Counted from the first letter of the stretch, positions 1 to 12,339 are shown. The stretch: DNA of 64,000 bases from Blasia pusilla (GCA_050084515.1 CM114271.1:31434001-31498000); one strand, 5' to 3'. Notes: generated from the letters alone by a model not told the origin. Numbers and translations: made by a program.

Positions 1-256
1 AAGCTGAGGCCGTGTTTGTTTTGACAGAGTTAGAATGCTTTCTATTTTCAAGGTTGGCATGCGATGGGCTTTTATATTCATTGGGTGTCATTGTGCATGG
101 TCTAGTCCATATTCATTTCCTCAACCCTGTGAATGGAATCATTATCGTGGTATGTCGTGGTATGTCGTGGAGAGATTTCGGTTCATAGTTAATTTGAAGT
201 GCAAAGCCTTAGGAGTATCCTATTAGACAATGTCGGAATGCTTTCCATGTAAATTT

Positions 257-452
257 ACAAGTCATGGGTTCAATACATTTGTGAATATCAGATTAAGACA
301 AACGTTTTTATGAACATGTTGATCCCTCCCCACCGATGCGTATACAAGTCATGGGTTCAATACATTTGTGAACATCAGATCAAGACGAACATTTTTATGA
401 ACATGTTGATCCCTCCCCACCGATGCGTATACAAGTCATGGGTTCAATAAAT
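257..452. repeat. 87-bp tandem repeat, about 2.2 units
   Basis: The phrase acaagtcatgggttcaata recurs at 257, 344 and 431, giving an exact 87-bp period. Units one and two differ at a few positions; the third is cut off after about 20 bases. No coding potential is seen. It looks like a local tandem duplication in intergenic DNA. Confidence 0.9.
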
Positions 453-1690
453 TTATCATGTTACTTTCGTTGTAAGCTGAGTTTTTTCATCACGGGAAGT
501 TCAAGAGCCACTGTATAGGATCTCACCTTATGTTATCTGTTGAGTTGTTTGGGTTGGGTGTGGATGCCAAAAGTGACCATGTTGCGGGAGGTGTGCTTTT
601 TGATCTATCGGAATTTGGGGCTATCATAATGCTTTCGATTTCATGAGAGAGGATTGTCTGAATGGTAGATTCTTATGCGTATTAAGCTATAATGTGTGAT
701 GTTTGAATAAAATGATCTATATATATGTAACGTACAATTGAGTGAATATTGTAAATGTTATATATCATTTTTTATGAGAAGGCAAAGCCACTTTGGAAAG
801 AATGTGTTGACAAACACATTCGTCCGGTATGATCAAGCAGGTTGAGATATATTATCTCAAATACTAGATTTTACTTGATATGTTCTCATAAGAAAGAGAA
901 GCACTCACAAAAAATACAATGTCCGTGAATGAGGAGATAGCCCTCATATGACGACCATATGAGAAGGTTATTTTGAGTGAACAATCACTTAGATAGATGG
1001 AATGTATTCCTTGTGATGATGTAGATACTATTGAGGCAAATGTAATTTATTAGAAGTGGACTAGTTTATAATCAAACCATTTTCTATACACCACCAGTGT
1101 TGTTGATGAAGTCAAAATTGATCATCCTATTATTTGTTCTCTTGATAATTGCTTCAAATACATTCTAGACCTTGAAACTTGCTTTAACTGAGTAGTGGTG
1201 ATATTTTAACTTGTGTTGTTTATGTTGTGAATGAAGGGTACGTACTGAAGGCGTATGGCTCCAAGTGAATCAGTTGAAAAAAGTTTGGCTACAAAGTCCC
1301 CCTAGTCAGAATTAGAAGAGCTAGTATAGAGGAAGAGATAGAGCTAGAAAAAATTGAGGAAGTGGAATAAGAGTTAAAACAATTTGCAGAGGAAGTTGCC
1401 AAGTTCTACATCGAATGTGCAATTGATGAGGAAGAGGAGAAAGAGAGGCTAAAGCTCTAGCATGGTTTATGGAAAATCAGTGGGAAGAACAACTTTCCAG
1501 ATACAAGAAGAAAATTGACGAGGAGGAGGAAAGGTGGCGGAATATTAAGGTTTGGTCGCCAAAATGAGGCATATTACAAGCAATTGTAGATTTTTTTCAG
1601 TGTAGTCTAGCAGAATGATGTAGTACGTTGTCGTATAGTAAAATCAACCAGTGTGTAAACTCCTTCGTCATTAAGTGTTAGATAGAGTTT
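453..1690. other. Gene-free stretch with a degenerate acidic coding relic
   Basis: No intact reading frame is visible. Around 1290-1480 the + strand reads as a Glu/Lys-rich peptide broken by TAG and TAA codons (short runs such as EEEIELEKIEEVE and DEEEEKERLKL). This resembles a charged region of a dead transposon protein, but I cannot assign a family. The rest is AT-rich and shows nothing I can name. Confidence 0.4.
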
Positions 1691-2035
1691 CATTAGTATT
1701 AAGTAAATTGGCTTAGAAAAAGGAGATTCTTATGTTTAAACCTCTTTATGGTGCCTCTTTTATGCGGGCCCAACTTTAGGAAAAGGAGGTAATAAATAAA
1801 AGATGACTTTATAAAAGTAAAGTAGTTGCTTTAATGAAAAGCAAAAGTAGTCTTGGTTGGTGGCTAGGTTAGTTGGGGTAATTTGGAAAATATCATGTGG
1901 ATAAAAGAGGATATTTTGGAAGAGATAAGAGGAAATCTACTTGTGTCAAAATGTGATTGGCTAAGCCTTGAGAGGAAGCCATGTGACACAAGATAAGATA
2001 AGATCTATTTCTTACTCTTGTGGATCCCTTGTGAG

Positions 2036-2044
2036 TATATAAAG
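2036..2044 (+). promoter_or_regulatory. TATA box
   Basis: The sequence tatataaag sits in a GC-richer flank, about 30 bases upstream of a CT-rich leader. No downstream gene is recognisable. It is probably the promoter of a decayed LTR or other element. Confidence 0.4.
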
Positions 2045-2137
2045 AGGAGGGATCTTCAAGGGTTCATCACCTTCTATTCCACATCTTGAGTCTCTCGTGT
2101 CTCTCTTGAGTGTATGGCTTTGGGATTGCTTGCTCTT

Positions 2138-2340
2138 CCAATGAGAGTGGATCACCCCTCTTGGGAGAGTAACTTGATCATGGTCTATTCTTCGAGAGGT
2201 TTCTAGAGTGTGGTGTGTGTGTGTGTGGGGGGGATGAGAGGTTTGTCACCGTAGAGGAGTTTAGTCATACTAAAATAGCGGATGTTTTGGCTTGTTACTT
2301 TCCCAATGAGAGTGGATTACCCCTCTTGGGAGAATAACTC
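2138..2340. repeat. Imperfect direct repeat, about 38 bp, spaced 165 bp
   Basis: Copies at 2138-2175 and 2303-2340 share ccaatgagagtgga followed by acccctcttgggaga. The intervening DNA contains a short (GT)n run near 2212-2226. Origin unknown; probably part of the LTR-like region. Confidence 0.6.
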
Positions 2341-2509
2341 GCCAAAACCCATTCTTGAGGAGAGTAGAGAATGTCAAGCATGGATAGGGGTGGAGCACAG
2401 TGTGCCCGACTTTCCTTTCCTCAATCCTTACTATGTCAAGGTACTCTTTGTAGATAGGCACCTTTGGTTCACTCACTATTTAGTTTATCACTTTGGGGGG
2501 CGTTCATGA

Positions 2510-3836
2510 ACCAGGGTCATGCAATCTCCAACTCCGGTGATTCTTCCTATCGTCACATATGGAAGGACATGGGATTGTACTTTGTATGTCTTTATATAGC
2601 GATCCATGGATGTCAATAGGCCTGGTCAAGTAGGGTTTAACACTAGTTGTGCTATCTTCCTCGTGTACAAACGTAAAATAGTTTATAGGGATTTTATAGT
2701 TAGGAATTTCGGGGTCCGATGTTACGAAGAAGTGATCGCCTCGGCACTTCCATTTGTGATACCTGTCGTGAGAGAATGGAGAGTGTACATCATAATTTTG
2801 TATTGAAAAAGGAGAACTTATTAGAGAGTTCACCTTGCATCGACCGCATCTACCGCAGCTAGAAGGCCGGCCCTTGCTCGAAGAAAGATTCTCGACACGA
2901 CAACGTAGTAAAAATTACTATTGCTTGAGAGAGGGCTAACTCTCAAGTTGAAGAGTGAATGTCCTGGTGATTCATATTATGTCATACTTCCTAAATTGAC
3001 ATTGGATAAAGTTTTGACCATTTGGTAGGCTTTCCTTATGTGATATACCAAGCATGAAATGAAGCAATTGTATAAAGAATGGTTATATCTGGCAAACATG
3101 TCAAAGAACACAAGAACATTCCACCTTTGCCACAAACTCACAGACGCATATTATTTTGGTAGGAGAAAGAAAGCATTCTAACATTCCCATTGAGGAAATG
3201 CTTTATATGCTTCGTATATAGTTAGTGGCCGTCCCATATGTGATATGGGCAAGATGGTTTGATGGATGTAACACTTGGAAGATGGGATTTCCAATTGCAA
3301 GTATAAAAGAGAAAGTATTTTGATATTGTATGTAACAAAACGTGCTAGTGATCAATCCTTTTATATATAAAATATTTAGCTTTTTAAGGCATGTAAGTAT
3401 TTTCTCATACAATAAGGACTATGTATTGGCCAGATCCTCAAATTTACCCAAACTATTTAAGAGATTAGCTATCTAAATCCAACGTGTTACGATGTTTTTT
3501 GGATCCATTATGATATGCAATATAAAGTACTCCAACAACTTGGAATATATGGAAGGGAAGGCATTATGCAATCATCTTCAACATGTTGAGTGCTTTAAGC
3601 TAAAAGTATAGTGTGTATAGTGCATGTGTAGGTGTATTTCAATACAGACTTAGCAGACCATGAATAGGATATGATAAAGGAAATATCATGAAGACACACG
3701 ATTCTGTGATTGATTTCTGATCATAAAGTTATTACAATATCTGTGTGACAGATAGATACATAAGATCATCTCCCAAGTATGCCAAGCCTACAACCAAAAT
3801 AAAGCTCAAATAAAGGTCGTCTGAGATAATCTGGAT
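2510..3836. other. Gene-free stretch
   Basis: Both strands show only short open frames without recognisable motifs. The DNA is AT-rich with no clear repeats, and I see no RNA gene. Confidence 0.5.
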
Positions 3837-4590
3837 TCAAGATTGATGAAGAACTGGATGCCTAAACTTATTGGGGCAAAGATCAAAGGAAATCCGAGCT
3901 CGTAGAAATTCCCAAGCACTACGATTCTGATCTAAAAATTGCAAAACCTCGTTGTTTGCCATCATCAATTGTACGATACTCTCATGTGTCAAAAGAGCTT
4001 TCACTTGTAACACAAACTTCTCAATGATTGCCGACAAACCATCAATTGTTTTTTTCTAAACAGTAACTTTCTAGCTTGCCTAGCAAAATTCGTTGATTCC
4101 GAAATGCCTTCATAATAGACTCCATTGTATTGTAAACATCTGAGATTACTTTCAACCTGGTTGACAACTCTTGCAACTCTAAAAATGTTCCCTTATGAGA
4201 TTTAGGTGCCTTATTTCCTACAGGGTGCATGAAAATCTTCACAAATGCATCATCAAAGTTCCTATTCATATCTGATAAAGACAGATTGGTACTAGAAAAT
4301 GGAGAGTAAGAATTGGTGTGGTTGGATTTCCTCTGGCGTTTCCCAATGTCTTGAAGTGATGTATTGCCTCTATCGCCTTCATCCAATGCTTGTCCAGGTT
4401 TGGAATCTTGGCCAAGCTCGATCAAAACTTCTCTGGTCCTCTTTCTTGCATCAATACTTTCCATGGTCGCTGATGAAAATGGTTTTATTGAGACTGGAAT
4501 CAAAATTTTGGCACAGCAACTTGAAAATGGAGGATATGAGCGCGAGTCGAAGACTTCCTCACTAAGTTTCTCCCTGAAGAAGCAGTTCAC
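3837..4590 (-). pseudogene. Unknown helical protein, split by a one-base shift in an A run
   Basis: A - strand frame from 4590 (alternative Met at 4464, before ESIDARKR) runs to a stop at 4042. A second frame, 4037-3837, continues as a similar helical peptide. They become one protein of about 250 residues if one base is changed in the A7 run at about 4050-4056. The C-terminal half is Leu-rich and helical (LQELSTRLKVISD, then ALLTHESIVQLMMANNEVL); the middle is Ser/Asn/Arg-rich and probably disordered. It lies just 3' of the Mutator-like transposase gene on the same strand and may be an accessory frame of that element. No family recognised. The shift could be a true mutation or a homopolymer sequencing error. 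Confidence 0.4.
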
Positions 4591-5043
4591 TCAATTTCTC
4601 CTTGCGATATCACTGGTATTACAGAACCCCGTGGCCCAAAAATTTTCTATTTCCTATCCAGAAATGCGCGTCTAAGAGTAGCCATACCAGCTCGTGCAGA
4701 TTGCCCCCCTGAAATCAAAACGCCACTCCTGATCGTGTTAGACCTTACAACTTTAAAACTTGAATGGGAATGGCTTGGTCCTAGTCCTACACGCACATAA
4801 AAAATGCCTCGTCCTGCAAGTTTGGAAGCATAGGGTCGGCGGTTGTGATAGACTAGGTTCCGCGATCCAACGCGGTGAAGAACTGTAAAGTAAGAATGCT
4901 TTCCTAACGACAAACCTGAAAGGCATTCTGTTAATTATTCACTACTCGTGGTGGGAAAAAAATTCAATGATATTCATTGTAAGGAAATGCATCATTTACA
5001 GGGCATAGGCATACCTTCCCACAACTGAAAAATACCATTGACA

Positions 5044-8000
5044 TTATGTGCCACCAACTACTCGGCTCGTATTGTTTAAGGTCGCTGACATTGCCTGTTT
5101 GTCCAACTCAGCTTGTGGTCCCAACTTCTTCTTCTTTGTTTTGGGCTTTGGAAAGCATGGTAACTTACTTGAAGTTTCGTCCTGTGCCTGAGCCATCACT
5201 CTGGTATGTCCTACTCCATATTGTGTACCTCGTCTGTTTGCTTGTTTAGACCATCGTTCGATGTTGGACTTTACTCGTCTAAGCGAATTATTATTTTGGA
5301 ACCCGTCCTTGTAAATCTGGAAGGAATTTCCAGGCTGATTAGTCAAGCCGTTCACAAACATAACTTTTGCGCTCTCAATCCGCCTGTTTATTTCTCTCAA
5401 CATTTTGGACGCCATCGTAAGAAATAACTCATTTCCTTGACACTGATTCCGCAACTCAAAGTAAAGCTTGTCCATAGCAACCTTCATATCCTTGTTACTT
5501 GGTTTGGGGATGTTCAGTGCTTCAACTATTGGTGTATCCTGAGTGAAAGTGCCCGTGTCCATATCTTCATATGGAATGCCTCCAAAATCACACCAAATAG
5601 TGCAAAAATACATGAGAATGTGATGAATTGCCAAAACACACGTCTATATGTATACAAGCAACCTCACAAGTATCCCCCTGAATCATGAGTAAATTTAGAT
5701 GGTGTCCATATCATTCACCTTGTGTATCATTGAGGTCCAGGATGTGATTGGACAACGGAAGGTCAAGAGTGACTGAATCCGTCCTGCTCATCTTTAATTG
5801 AGCAATTCCGCCATGCTTTGTGCCTACTCTCGTCCCAAGTATTTTCACAAGGTCCTCTTCGCTGTAATCATCTCGTAGTAGAGCAGAAATCTACAAAGAA
5901 ATGGAAGGAATCAATTGAAAAGATTCAATCAATAAAATGACGTGCAGAAAAAGGTGCACGATTGCTTAATTTTATGCTATCCAAGACAAACCAACCTTTT
6001 TCTTACCATATGTTTGCATATGTTTCCTTTTAGTGACCAAGGACACTCACAATAGCTCCATTCAGTGTCATAGTTGTAGACTTCATACCACTTATTGGGT
6101 ATGGTTTGGCTCCTCACCCGTGCCATCCTAACTTGCCCCCTAGATTCTGTAAGTTGCACATCATCTGCTGGGATTTCTCTTCCCTTCAGAACTGCATTGT
6201 TCATATATTGCTCCTCTATTGCATTTCGAACAAACCCATTTTTTTTTCAGCAAGTGTATATGGAAGTACCATGCCTCTACAAAACTACTGAGCTTCCAAA
6301 CCAAGTAGTCTCCTCTTCTTTGAGACATACTTATGTTGTCATCTGCTAGAACTGCCTTCATGCTTCCATGATATGCTTCAATTGCAGCATTTGTGTCCTG
6401 GTTTGCATGAAGGTAGTCCCTCGCTGCTTTAACCCACTTGTCTGCACACAAAAACAAATCACATTCTTATCTTGTACATGCTGGCCCTTGCAATGAGTGG
6501 CACAAAGTTAATGAAAGTGTGATAAAAAAGGGAACAATCATGGAAGGGGAAAAAAGGTAAAGTGTTTGTAGCCACCTAGTTTTGGCTCCCAATAAGTCTG
6601 TATATAGTTGATGAATTCCACTTCATCCCTGAAGTCTACATAGAATTGATGCAACATCATTCTCACATTGTCCAAGATCACACCTCTAGTGTACGTGCCA
6701 CATCGATTTACATACATAATCTCCCCTAGGCGTCGTGACATTTGAGCTTTCATTATCGCACATTTGACCTTCCGCTTTAGCTGCTTTAGCCAATCATGGC
6801 GTACATACCAAAGACAAAGTATGATATTTGACTTTGCAAAAGTTATCCTGCAAGTGAATATAACCATGTGCTTAACTTTCATTGAGATAACACTCTCGGA
6901 ATGCCTTTCCTAATGTAATCAATATCTGCATGACAGGAAATTTGACTCAGGCTTTTTCATTTAAGAAAAAAGTGTGATGTACCCTTTCAGCAAGATACCG
7001 CAACTTTAGGATCCCAATAATACCTTAATGCATTTTGCTCGGTGTTGGCATCATCCACTATGATTGCATTCGGCTCCTAAGATTTTTGTTGTAGTCTACA
7101 CTTTTTCGCCACTTCCCGCAACCATTTCACCAAATGCACCTCCTTTGAGCTACTAGTCAAAATCCAAGCTACAGGTATTCCAGTATGGTGCTTGTCGAAC
7201 ACCAAAATAGTGTACAAAGGAAACTGCACAAGAGTATACAACAGATGAGGTTTCTTACAAGTAGCAATGGCATCTCAAATACATCTTCCATTTCAATGAT
7301 GAAAGCACATTTTCATCATTGTGTACTTCAAAGACTACTTAACTTAGTACCTTGATTCGATTGGTACCAAACGTACTATCCATGCTCAAAACACTGTTGT
7401 GTCCATATTTCACCATCGCTTGCAACTGCCAAGTGCTTTGGAATCCCAGTATGAAAGGTCTGGCATCATCTAAATAAGGCTCATAAATAAAGACCTTCTA
7501 TGGATAGAGATTTACAAATGCACTTAATGATTGATTCTCATCTATGCAAGACTGGAACGTCTCCATATTCAACTCCTTTTTTGCATTTGCAATATCATGC
7601 ATTTGCATGAAATCATCCCTTATCATGCTTTTTTGAAAGTCAAGAGATGTTTCAGATCGATATTTTAGCATGAGGCCATGCTGCGACATAATCTGGTGGG
7701 GCTTTACCCCAAGACGAAGTCTCTCTTTTATGTAGCATCTCAACTCATTTGAGATCCTAGGAGCATACATTGTTGGAGTTCCCAAACTTGTTGGATCATT
7801 AGATCCATGGCATGGTTTTCCATCCTTGTCTATGTGCAATCTGTGTTTGTAAACTATTTTGGCCGCATGCATTGGAGACTTCAGTTCGGATACTGAAAAA
7901 TGACATTGGCATCCTCGCTTCCAACTCTCTCCTCGGATTATTTTTTGTGCACGAGGACGACTTCCTGGGCCTATCTTGGGAAGGTTTGACCTATTCAATA

Positions 8001-8748
8001 AACGCAGGAATACATTCTATCAAGAATAAATTGACCACTCAACTACATGGGACTACAATCATATGCTCTAAATTGAACGCGTGACACTTATTCAACCAAA
8101 ATATGAATAACGATTAAAATAAGGACTATGTAATTATATGTAAAAAATAATGAAACTTCTGCCTACTCGCCTGTTCACAATTGGTTGATGCAAGCGTCGA
8201 TTGTCTTGAGGCTCGTAAGCACAAAAATAAATAGTGTAAGATGCTTCCTCTCCTTCTTCTTCTCGTAACCTTTCTCCTATGCATTTCGATGTACCTTTCC
8301 AAAAGGTAGTGGGATTTATATTGTCTCCGATACCCTCACCTATAATGAAATCCTCGAGCCTATACCAAGGGATATATGCTGCATTATAGACATTCCACTA
8401 GAGGTCTTTTGCTGATATGTTCCCCGTCGGCATGCTTGTTTGAACCTCTGTCCTCTTCATGGCCAAAATCCTTTTTGTCAAAGCACTTTGTTGAATCCTT
8501 GTGTCCATGGCTTCATGTGATGGGGGAAGAGTCGATGTCAAGTCGATAGGATTATTGAGGTCCATACTTCCCTGCTTACATTCATCATCTCTAGAGTTAC
8601 AATTAGTAAGAAGTACAGTAGAAAGATGGTGAAGAATTTTTTGAGAAGTAAAATTCGAGTCCCTACACATAGACTTAAGAAACTGAAAGTGATACAGTAT
8701 AGCCAGAATGCCATCTTCGGAGGACCATGCTATCATTAGGGAAAACAT
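5044..8748 (-). pseudogene. Mutator-like (MULE) transposase with SWIM zinc finger, decayed
   Basis: Read on the - strand, exons join into a plant MULE transposase. First comes a basic, Cys/His-bearing N-terminal region (RGCQCHFSVSE, KHRLHIDKDG; 7998-7500). The DDE-type core follows: first Asp in VLSMDSTFGTNRIK near 7390 and a second in AIIVDDA near 7060. Next are a helical segment with CLWYVRHDW (about 6810) and AAIEAYHGSMKAVL (about 6370). A SWIM finger follows, CxC..CxH in YCECPWSLKGNICKHM (about 6055-6005). An Asn/Lys-rich tail runs to 5044. Introns are visible: acceptor at about 6442 before DKWVKAARD, acceptor at about 6846 before ITFAKSN, donor after NRIK. In-frame TAG codons at about 8397 and 7498 and a shift in the T9 run at 6241-6249 break the frame, so it is probably non-functional. 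No terminal inverted repeats were found. A domesticated relative is possible but less likely given the stops. Confidence 0.75.
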
Positions 8749-8836
8749 GATGGAAACTCTTGTGAACTTTCACACAAAAGGAGTGTAAACGTTCTATCAC
8801 CAACATAATGACTATTTCCAACTTATAAGTTCTTTA

Positions 8837-9760
8837 TTAGCAAGCCAGGTAGCACTCAACAAGATCAACCATTAAATGAATCCAAAAAATTATTCGGCTT
8901 ACAAAAGAAGTAGAGAAGAAAGCATGTCCAACAGGTTTTGGGGAAATAGAGAAATCTGAATCAAGACACATCTCCCAATTCACCATGATACCATATATAA
9001 CAAACCATACAACACAAAAGCACTCAAAACAATGGATGTGCCTGTAAAATAGGATACACGAAAATGCTTGTGAAGACAGTCCGCACACTCTCATAAACTA
9101 AAGTCACTCACAAAGATATTTTCTTCACAAAGAAAGGGTCGAAAGTTATGTGTCTAACAATCTGAGTTCTGTGTGAAAAAATCTGAGTGTTTCCAATCTC
9201 AGAACTTGTTCATCCTAAAAAGGACCATCTAGTCTAAAGCGTTAACTATGTATTCACCAAAACATGACAAGTACATCATCATGGTGAGTCAAATGCATCC
9301 ACTTGTAAACTTGCCTTGGAGATCAATCAGCAAGCAAGCTAGACCACAACAAGATCAACCATTCAATGAATCTAAATAATTAATTGTCTTACAAATGAAG
9401 AAGAGAAGAATGCATGTCCAAAAGGAGTAAGAGAAATAGAAAAAATCAAACCAAGACACCTTCCAATTCACCCTGTTTGATGAGTAACCAACCATACAAC
9501 ATGTAAACACAAAAAGATAGATGCACGCCCAATGAATGGGAATGGCAAAATGCCTTCTATAGACAATGCACGTGCTCTCATAAGTAATGCTTCTAATAAT
9601 CAATAGGATTCCAATCTCAGATTTTTTTCATCTAGAAAAAAAAACCAGATTTGTAACAAGTAAGGAGGTAAATGACCATCATTCTTGATACTATGATGTT
9701 CATAAGGTAACACTCTTGTTTACTCTCCTACTGTCACAAAGAAAGGGTGAAAATACAAAA
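8837..9760. repeat. Diverged tandem duplication, unit about 500-600 bp
   Basis: Segment 8837-9096 (landmarks acaagatcaaccatt, aagcatgtcc, ccatacaacac, ctctcataa) is repeated at about 9333-9585 with the same landmarks in the same order. A second landmark, cacaaagaaagggt, recurs at about 9127 and 9735. Identity is roughly 75-80% by eye. The region lies between the transposase pseudogene and the upstream ORFs and may be intronic or untranslated. Confidence 0.7.
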
Positions 9761-9956
9761 GGTAAAGAAACACAGTACAAAAATCTGCAATAGTAGACAA
9801 ATACATTTGAATCCATAATCAACTCGCACCTGAAATGAAAAAATGAACAAACCACATCATGAGCACTTATCCTTTGTGGAAGTGATCTTCCCTATATGCC
9901 ATAAGAGAACAACTACAAAAAAGCAATGCTCTCAATACTAAAATTTGAAAGGTTAC

Positions 9957-10181
9957 CTATTTCAAAGGCCGCTTCCGCCCAAGTTTTGATTTGCCATACA
10001 CATTCTTCGTTTTTGCCTCTCGAGTTGGTGGTATAATCAACATATCTTGAATAATCTCACCCTTGGACTTCCCTAGTTCTCTACATTCCTCCACTGTGGG
10101 GGATAATCCCGTATGGCGTAGAACTCTCTTGGGCCTCAAGTGGCTACCATCTACAAGAAGATTTGTGTCTGTTTCTGCCAT
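9957..10181 (-). CDS. Small basic ORF, possible 5' exon of the MULE gene
   Basis: A 74-codon - strand frame starting with Met (METDTNLL region) and ending in a Lys/Arg-rich tail (YGKSKLGRKRPLK). The stop is TAG directly followed by gtaacc, a plausible splice donor, so this may be a first exon joined to the transposase pseudogene 1.2 kb downstream, with CAG mutated to TAG at the junction. The basic end resembles a nuclear-localisation or DNA-binding patch. It may also be part of a separate transcript with the 543-codon ORF 55 bases upstream. Confidence 0.4.
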   Translation of the reverse strand: MAETDTNLLVDGSHLRPKRVLRHTGLSPTVEECRELGKSKGEIIQDMLIIPPTREAKTKNVYGKSKLGRKRPLK

Positions 10182-10235
10182 GATCTGAGTAACATTAAGT
10201 TAGGAGGCATTTGGCAAATCTATTTGTACTTCCCC

Positions 10236-11867
10236 TTAATCAACAGCATCAGCAATTTGGCTCTTGGGTAGAGTAGCCCACTCATCATTTACCTCATTGA
10301 GATCTTTGAGAATTTGGCTCTCTAAAATCTGATCCATATCTTCATCTGAATGAAAGCCCCCCCAATGTTCATGTGACTCATCTTCAATCTGCACTACCAC
10401 ACTCTTCTTTCCTTTCCTCTTTTTGGATACATATGAAGATGAAACCTTCAACAAATTCTTCCTTAAAGCACAAAGATCATGGGAAGAAGGTCCCACAAGA
10501 GGTGAACATTCAGTAGGAGAAGCACCTTCATCATGAGTGTGACCCTCTTTGGATATCTCATGACCATCCAAAGCACCACCAACCGGGGTAACAAATGTAT
10601 CTTCTGCAGGGCTATGCATTATACTATGGTTTATGCTATCCACACGGCTCAGCAATGTCTCCACAATATCCACAGGGTCAACTACACTATCTCCCAACTC
10701 ATCAACAATCTCCGCATGCTCATCCTCCCCATGAAGGCTTGACCCCTGTTCCAATAGCCTCTCGGAGATGAAATCACATGGAAGACTCTCACTCCGTGAT
10801 GACCCGATCAGATCACCACCAACCACCACTGCAGGATTACCTTCCTCTGTTCGTGCAACACATGAAGCTACTCCAAAACCAACCTCATCCACTCCCACCG
10901 AAACCAACTTCTCTCTTGACGATGCAAGAGACCCACCAACATCTTGGTCACCCACAAGAGAGCTACATTGAAAGGTTTTCCCACATGGAATAGTCTCAAC
11001 AGATGGAGAGCCAATGCCAAGTTCATGACTCTGGTTTGCAAGAATGCCTTCCTCTGTTCCTGCAACACATGAAGCTACTCCAAAACCACCCTCATCCGCT
11101 CCAACTGAAACCAAGCTCTCTCTAGGCGAGGCAAGAGACTCACCAACATCTTCGTGAACAACATGTGGAAGTGCTTCCTTGGAAGAAGAGGCACCTCCCA
11201 TGGATCGAGTACGCATGCCTTTCTTCCTAGGCTCTTGCACAGATGCTGAAGCAAAATTCTCATCCCCACTCTTTGTTGTAATCTGCTCGGCAGCAGACCT
11301 AGAAGCCATCTTCGATCTTCTCCTTGGGCGCAAAACTTCAAAATCACTAATATCATCATTTTCATCTCCTTGTAAAGTGGGAGATGACTTCCTAGAGCTA
11401 CCCCCCATTGCAGATTCTTGAATAGTCTTCCTTGACCATTCCAACTCTACACCCCCCTTCTCTCTTGGGACATATGCAGAAGCTCGTTTTTCACAAACTT
11501 CTTTCATCTTCTCCACATTCCTCTTCTCCAACCATTCATTGAACTGCTGCCTAGCCATGAAATCTGCATACTTGGCTTGATCCCTCTCAAGCCAACCCAT
11601 CAAGTTTTGTTTTTTCCGAGCAATCCAAGCAAGTATTTCCTTCACTTGCTTTGATCTCTCTTCATTGAAATAAGGTGGAAGCAAACCCAATGATACTCCC
11701 TCTTTCTGCTCTATTACTCCCCAAAGTTTCTTCACCAACTCCAAATGTATGAAGTAAGTTTTTCCCCTTCCAAGGAGTTTTTCCCCTTCACAAATCATCA
11801 CCTCACAATGACCCAAGGGGATTACACCATATTTATCCCATTTCTTATGAGCAAGGAACATGCTCAT
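10236..11867 (-). CDS. Intact 543-residue protein of unknown function
   Basis: This single uninterrupted - strand frame begins at ATG 11867. Residues about 1-130 are a mostly helical, charged region (YFIHLELVKKLWGVIEQ, WLERDQAKYADFMARQQF) that could be a folded DNA-binding or coiled module. The remainder is acidic, Ser/Glu-rich and probably disordered, with basic patches (RPRRRSK; KKRKGKKS) that look like nuclear signals. A 36-residue unit (SLASPRESLVSVGADEGGF and onward) is repeated after about 65 residues with several substitutions. I recognise no family. It stays open beside a decayed MULE on the same strand, so it may be a transposon accessory protein, a captured fragment, or a host gene. 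Confidence 0.55.
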   Translation of the reverse strand: MSMFLAHKKWDKYGVIPLGHCEVMICEGEKLLGRGKTYFIHLELVKKLWGVIEQKEGVSLGLLPPYFNEERSKQVKEILAWIARKKQNLMGWLERDQAKYADFMARQQFNEWLEKRNVEKMKEVCEKRASAYVPREKGGVELEWSRKTIQESAMGGSSRKSSPTLQGDENDDISDFEVLRPRRRSKMASRSAAEQITTKSGDENFASASVQEPRKKGMRTRSMGGASSSKEALPHVVHEDVGESLASPRESLVSVGADEGGFGVASCVAGTEEGILANQSHELGIGSPSVETIPCGKTFQCSSLVGDQDVGGSLASSREKLVSVGVDEVGFGVASCVARTEEGNPAVVVGGDLIGSSRSESLPCDFISERLLEQGSSLHGEDEHAEIVDELGDSVVDPVDIVETLLSRVDSINHSIMHSPAEDTFVTPVGGALDGHEISKEGHTHDEGASPTECSPLVGPSSHDLCALRKNLLKVSSSYVSKKRKGKKSVVVQIEDESHEHWGGFHSDEDMDQILESQILKDLNEVNDEWATLPKSQIADAVD

Positions 11868-12170
11868 TCAATATAGGATACAATACAAGCTCCTAAACAT
11901 TACTAAAGGGAGAATTGTCTTATGTAGAATGCCTTCCATAATTTATAGAATGCCTTCTTATTCCACACCTTTATACTGATATTGACTACTAACAATCCCA
12001 TGTTAGAGGAAACAAGAGACATTCCTTGTGGAATGCCCTACATTTTCAGGCGTTTTCAAATATCTCACCGTAGAGCTGGAAGCTATGAAAAAAAACTTTA
12101 CTCTCAGTCCAATCCACCTAAAGGCGACCCATATATCCTTGGATTCATTGATTCAGGTTGCATTCTCTGA

Positions 12171-12246
12171 GTTGAGACTGTACTAATTAAGTAGTGCGTG
12201 TCGTAGCCTTGCGACCATACACCCCGCGCCCTGGTTGGACGGTGCT

Positions 12247-12248
<2 letters not shown>
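12171..12248 (-). mobile_element. LINE 3'-end fragment
   Basis: This is the reverse complement of the 3' segment found many times at 30.3-32.1 kb and at 43.3 kb (landmarks caccgtccaaccagggcg, ggtcgcaaggctacgacag, tacttaatgagtacagtc). Only about 75 bases are present, so it is strongly 5'-truncated. In LINE orientation it lies directly downstream of a long (TC)n tract, as at the other two loci. Confidence 0.75.

Positions 12249-12331
<83 letters not shown>
12249..12331. repeat. (GA)n microsatellite, about 41 units
   Basis: An essentially pure GA run that decays into gggagaggga at its right end. It abuts the 5' side of a LINE fragment and is probably the insertion target or an expanded product of it. 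Long open frames encoded by this run are artefacts. Confidence 0.95.

Positions 12332-12339
<8 letters not shown>

Larger units (their letters stand above)
1690..2510 (+). repeat. LTR-like or promoter-bearing repeat region
   Basis: A purine-rich stretch (gaaaaggaggtaataaataaa, 1780-1800) is followed about 240 bases later by a clear TATA box (tatataaag, 2036-2044) in a pyrimidine-rich leader. Polypurine run, promoter and untranslated leader in this order suggest an LTR, but I find no matching second LTR, no primer-binding site and no neighbouring pol gene. The assignment is tentative. Confidence 0.3.
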
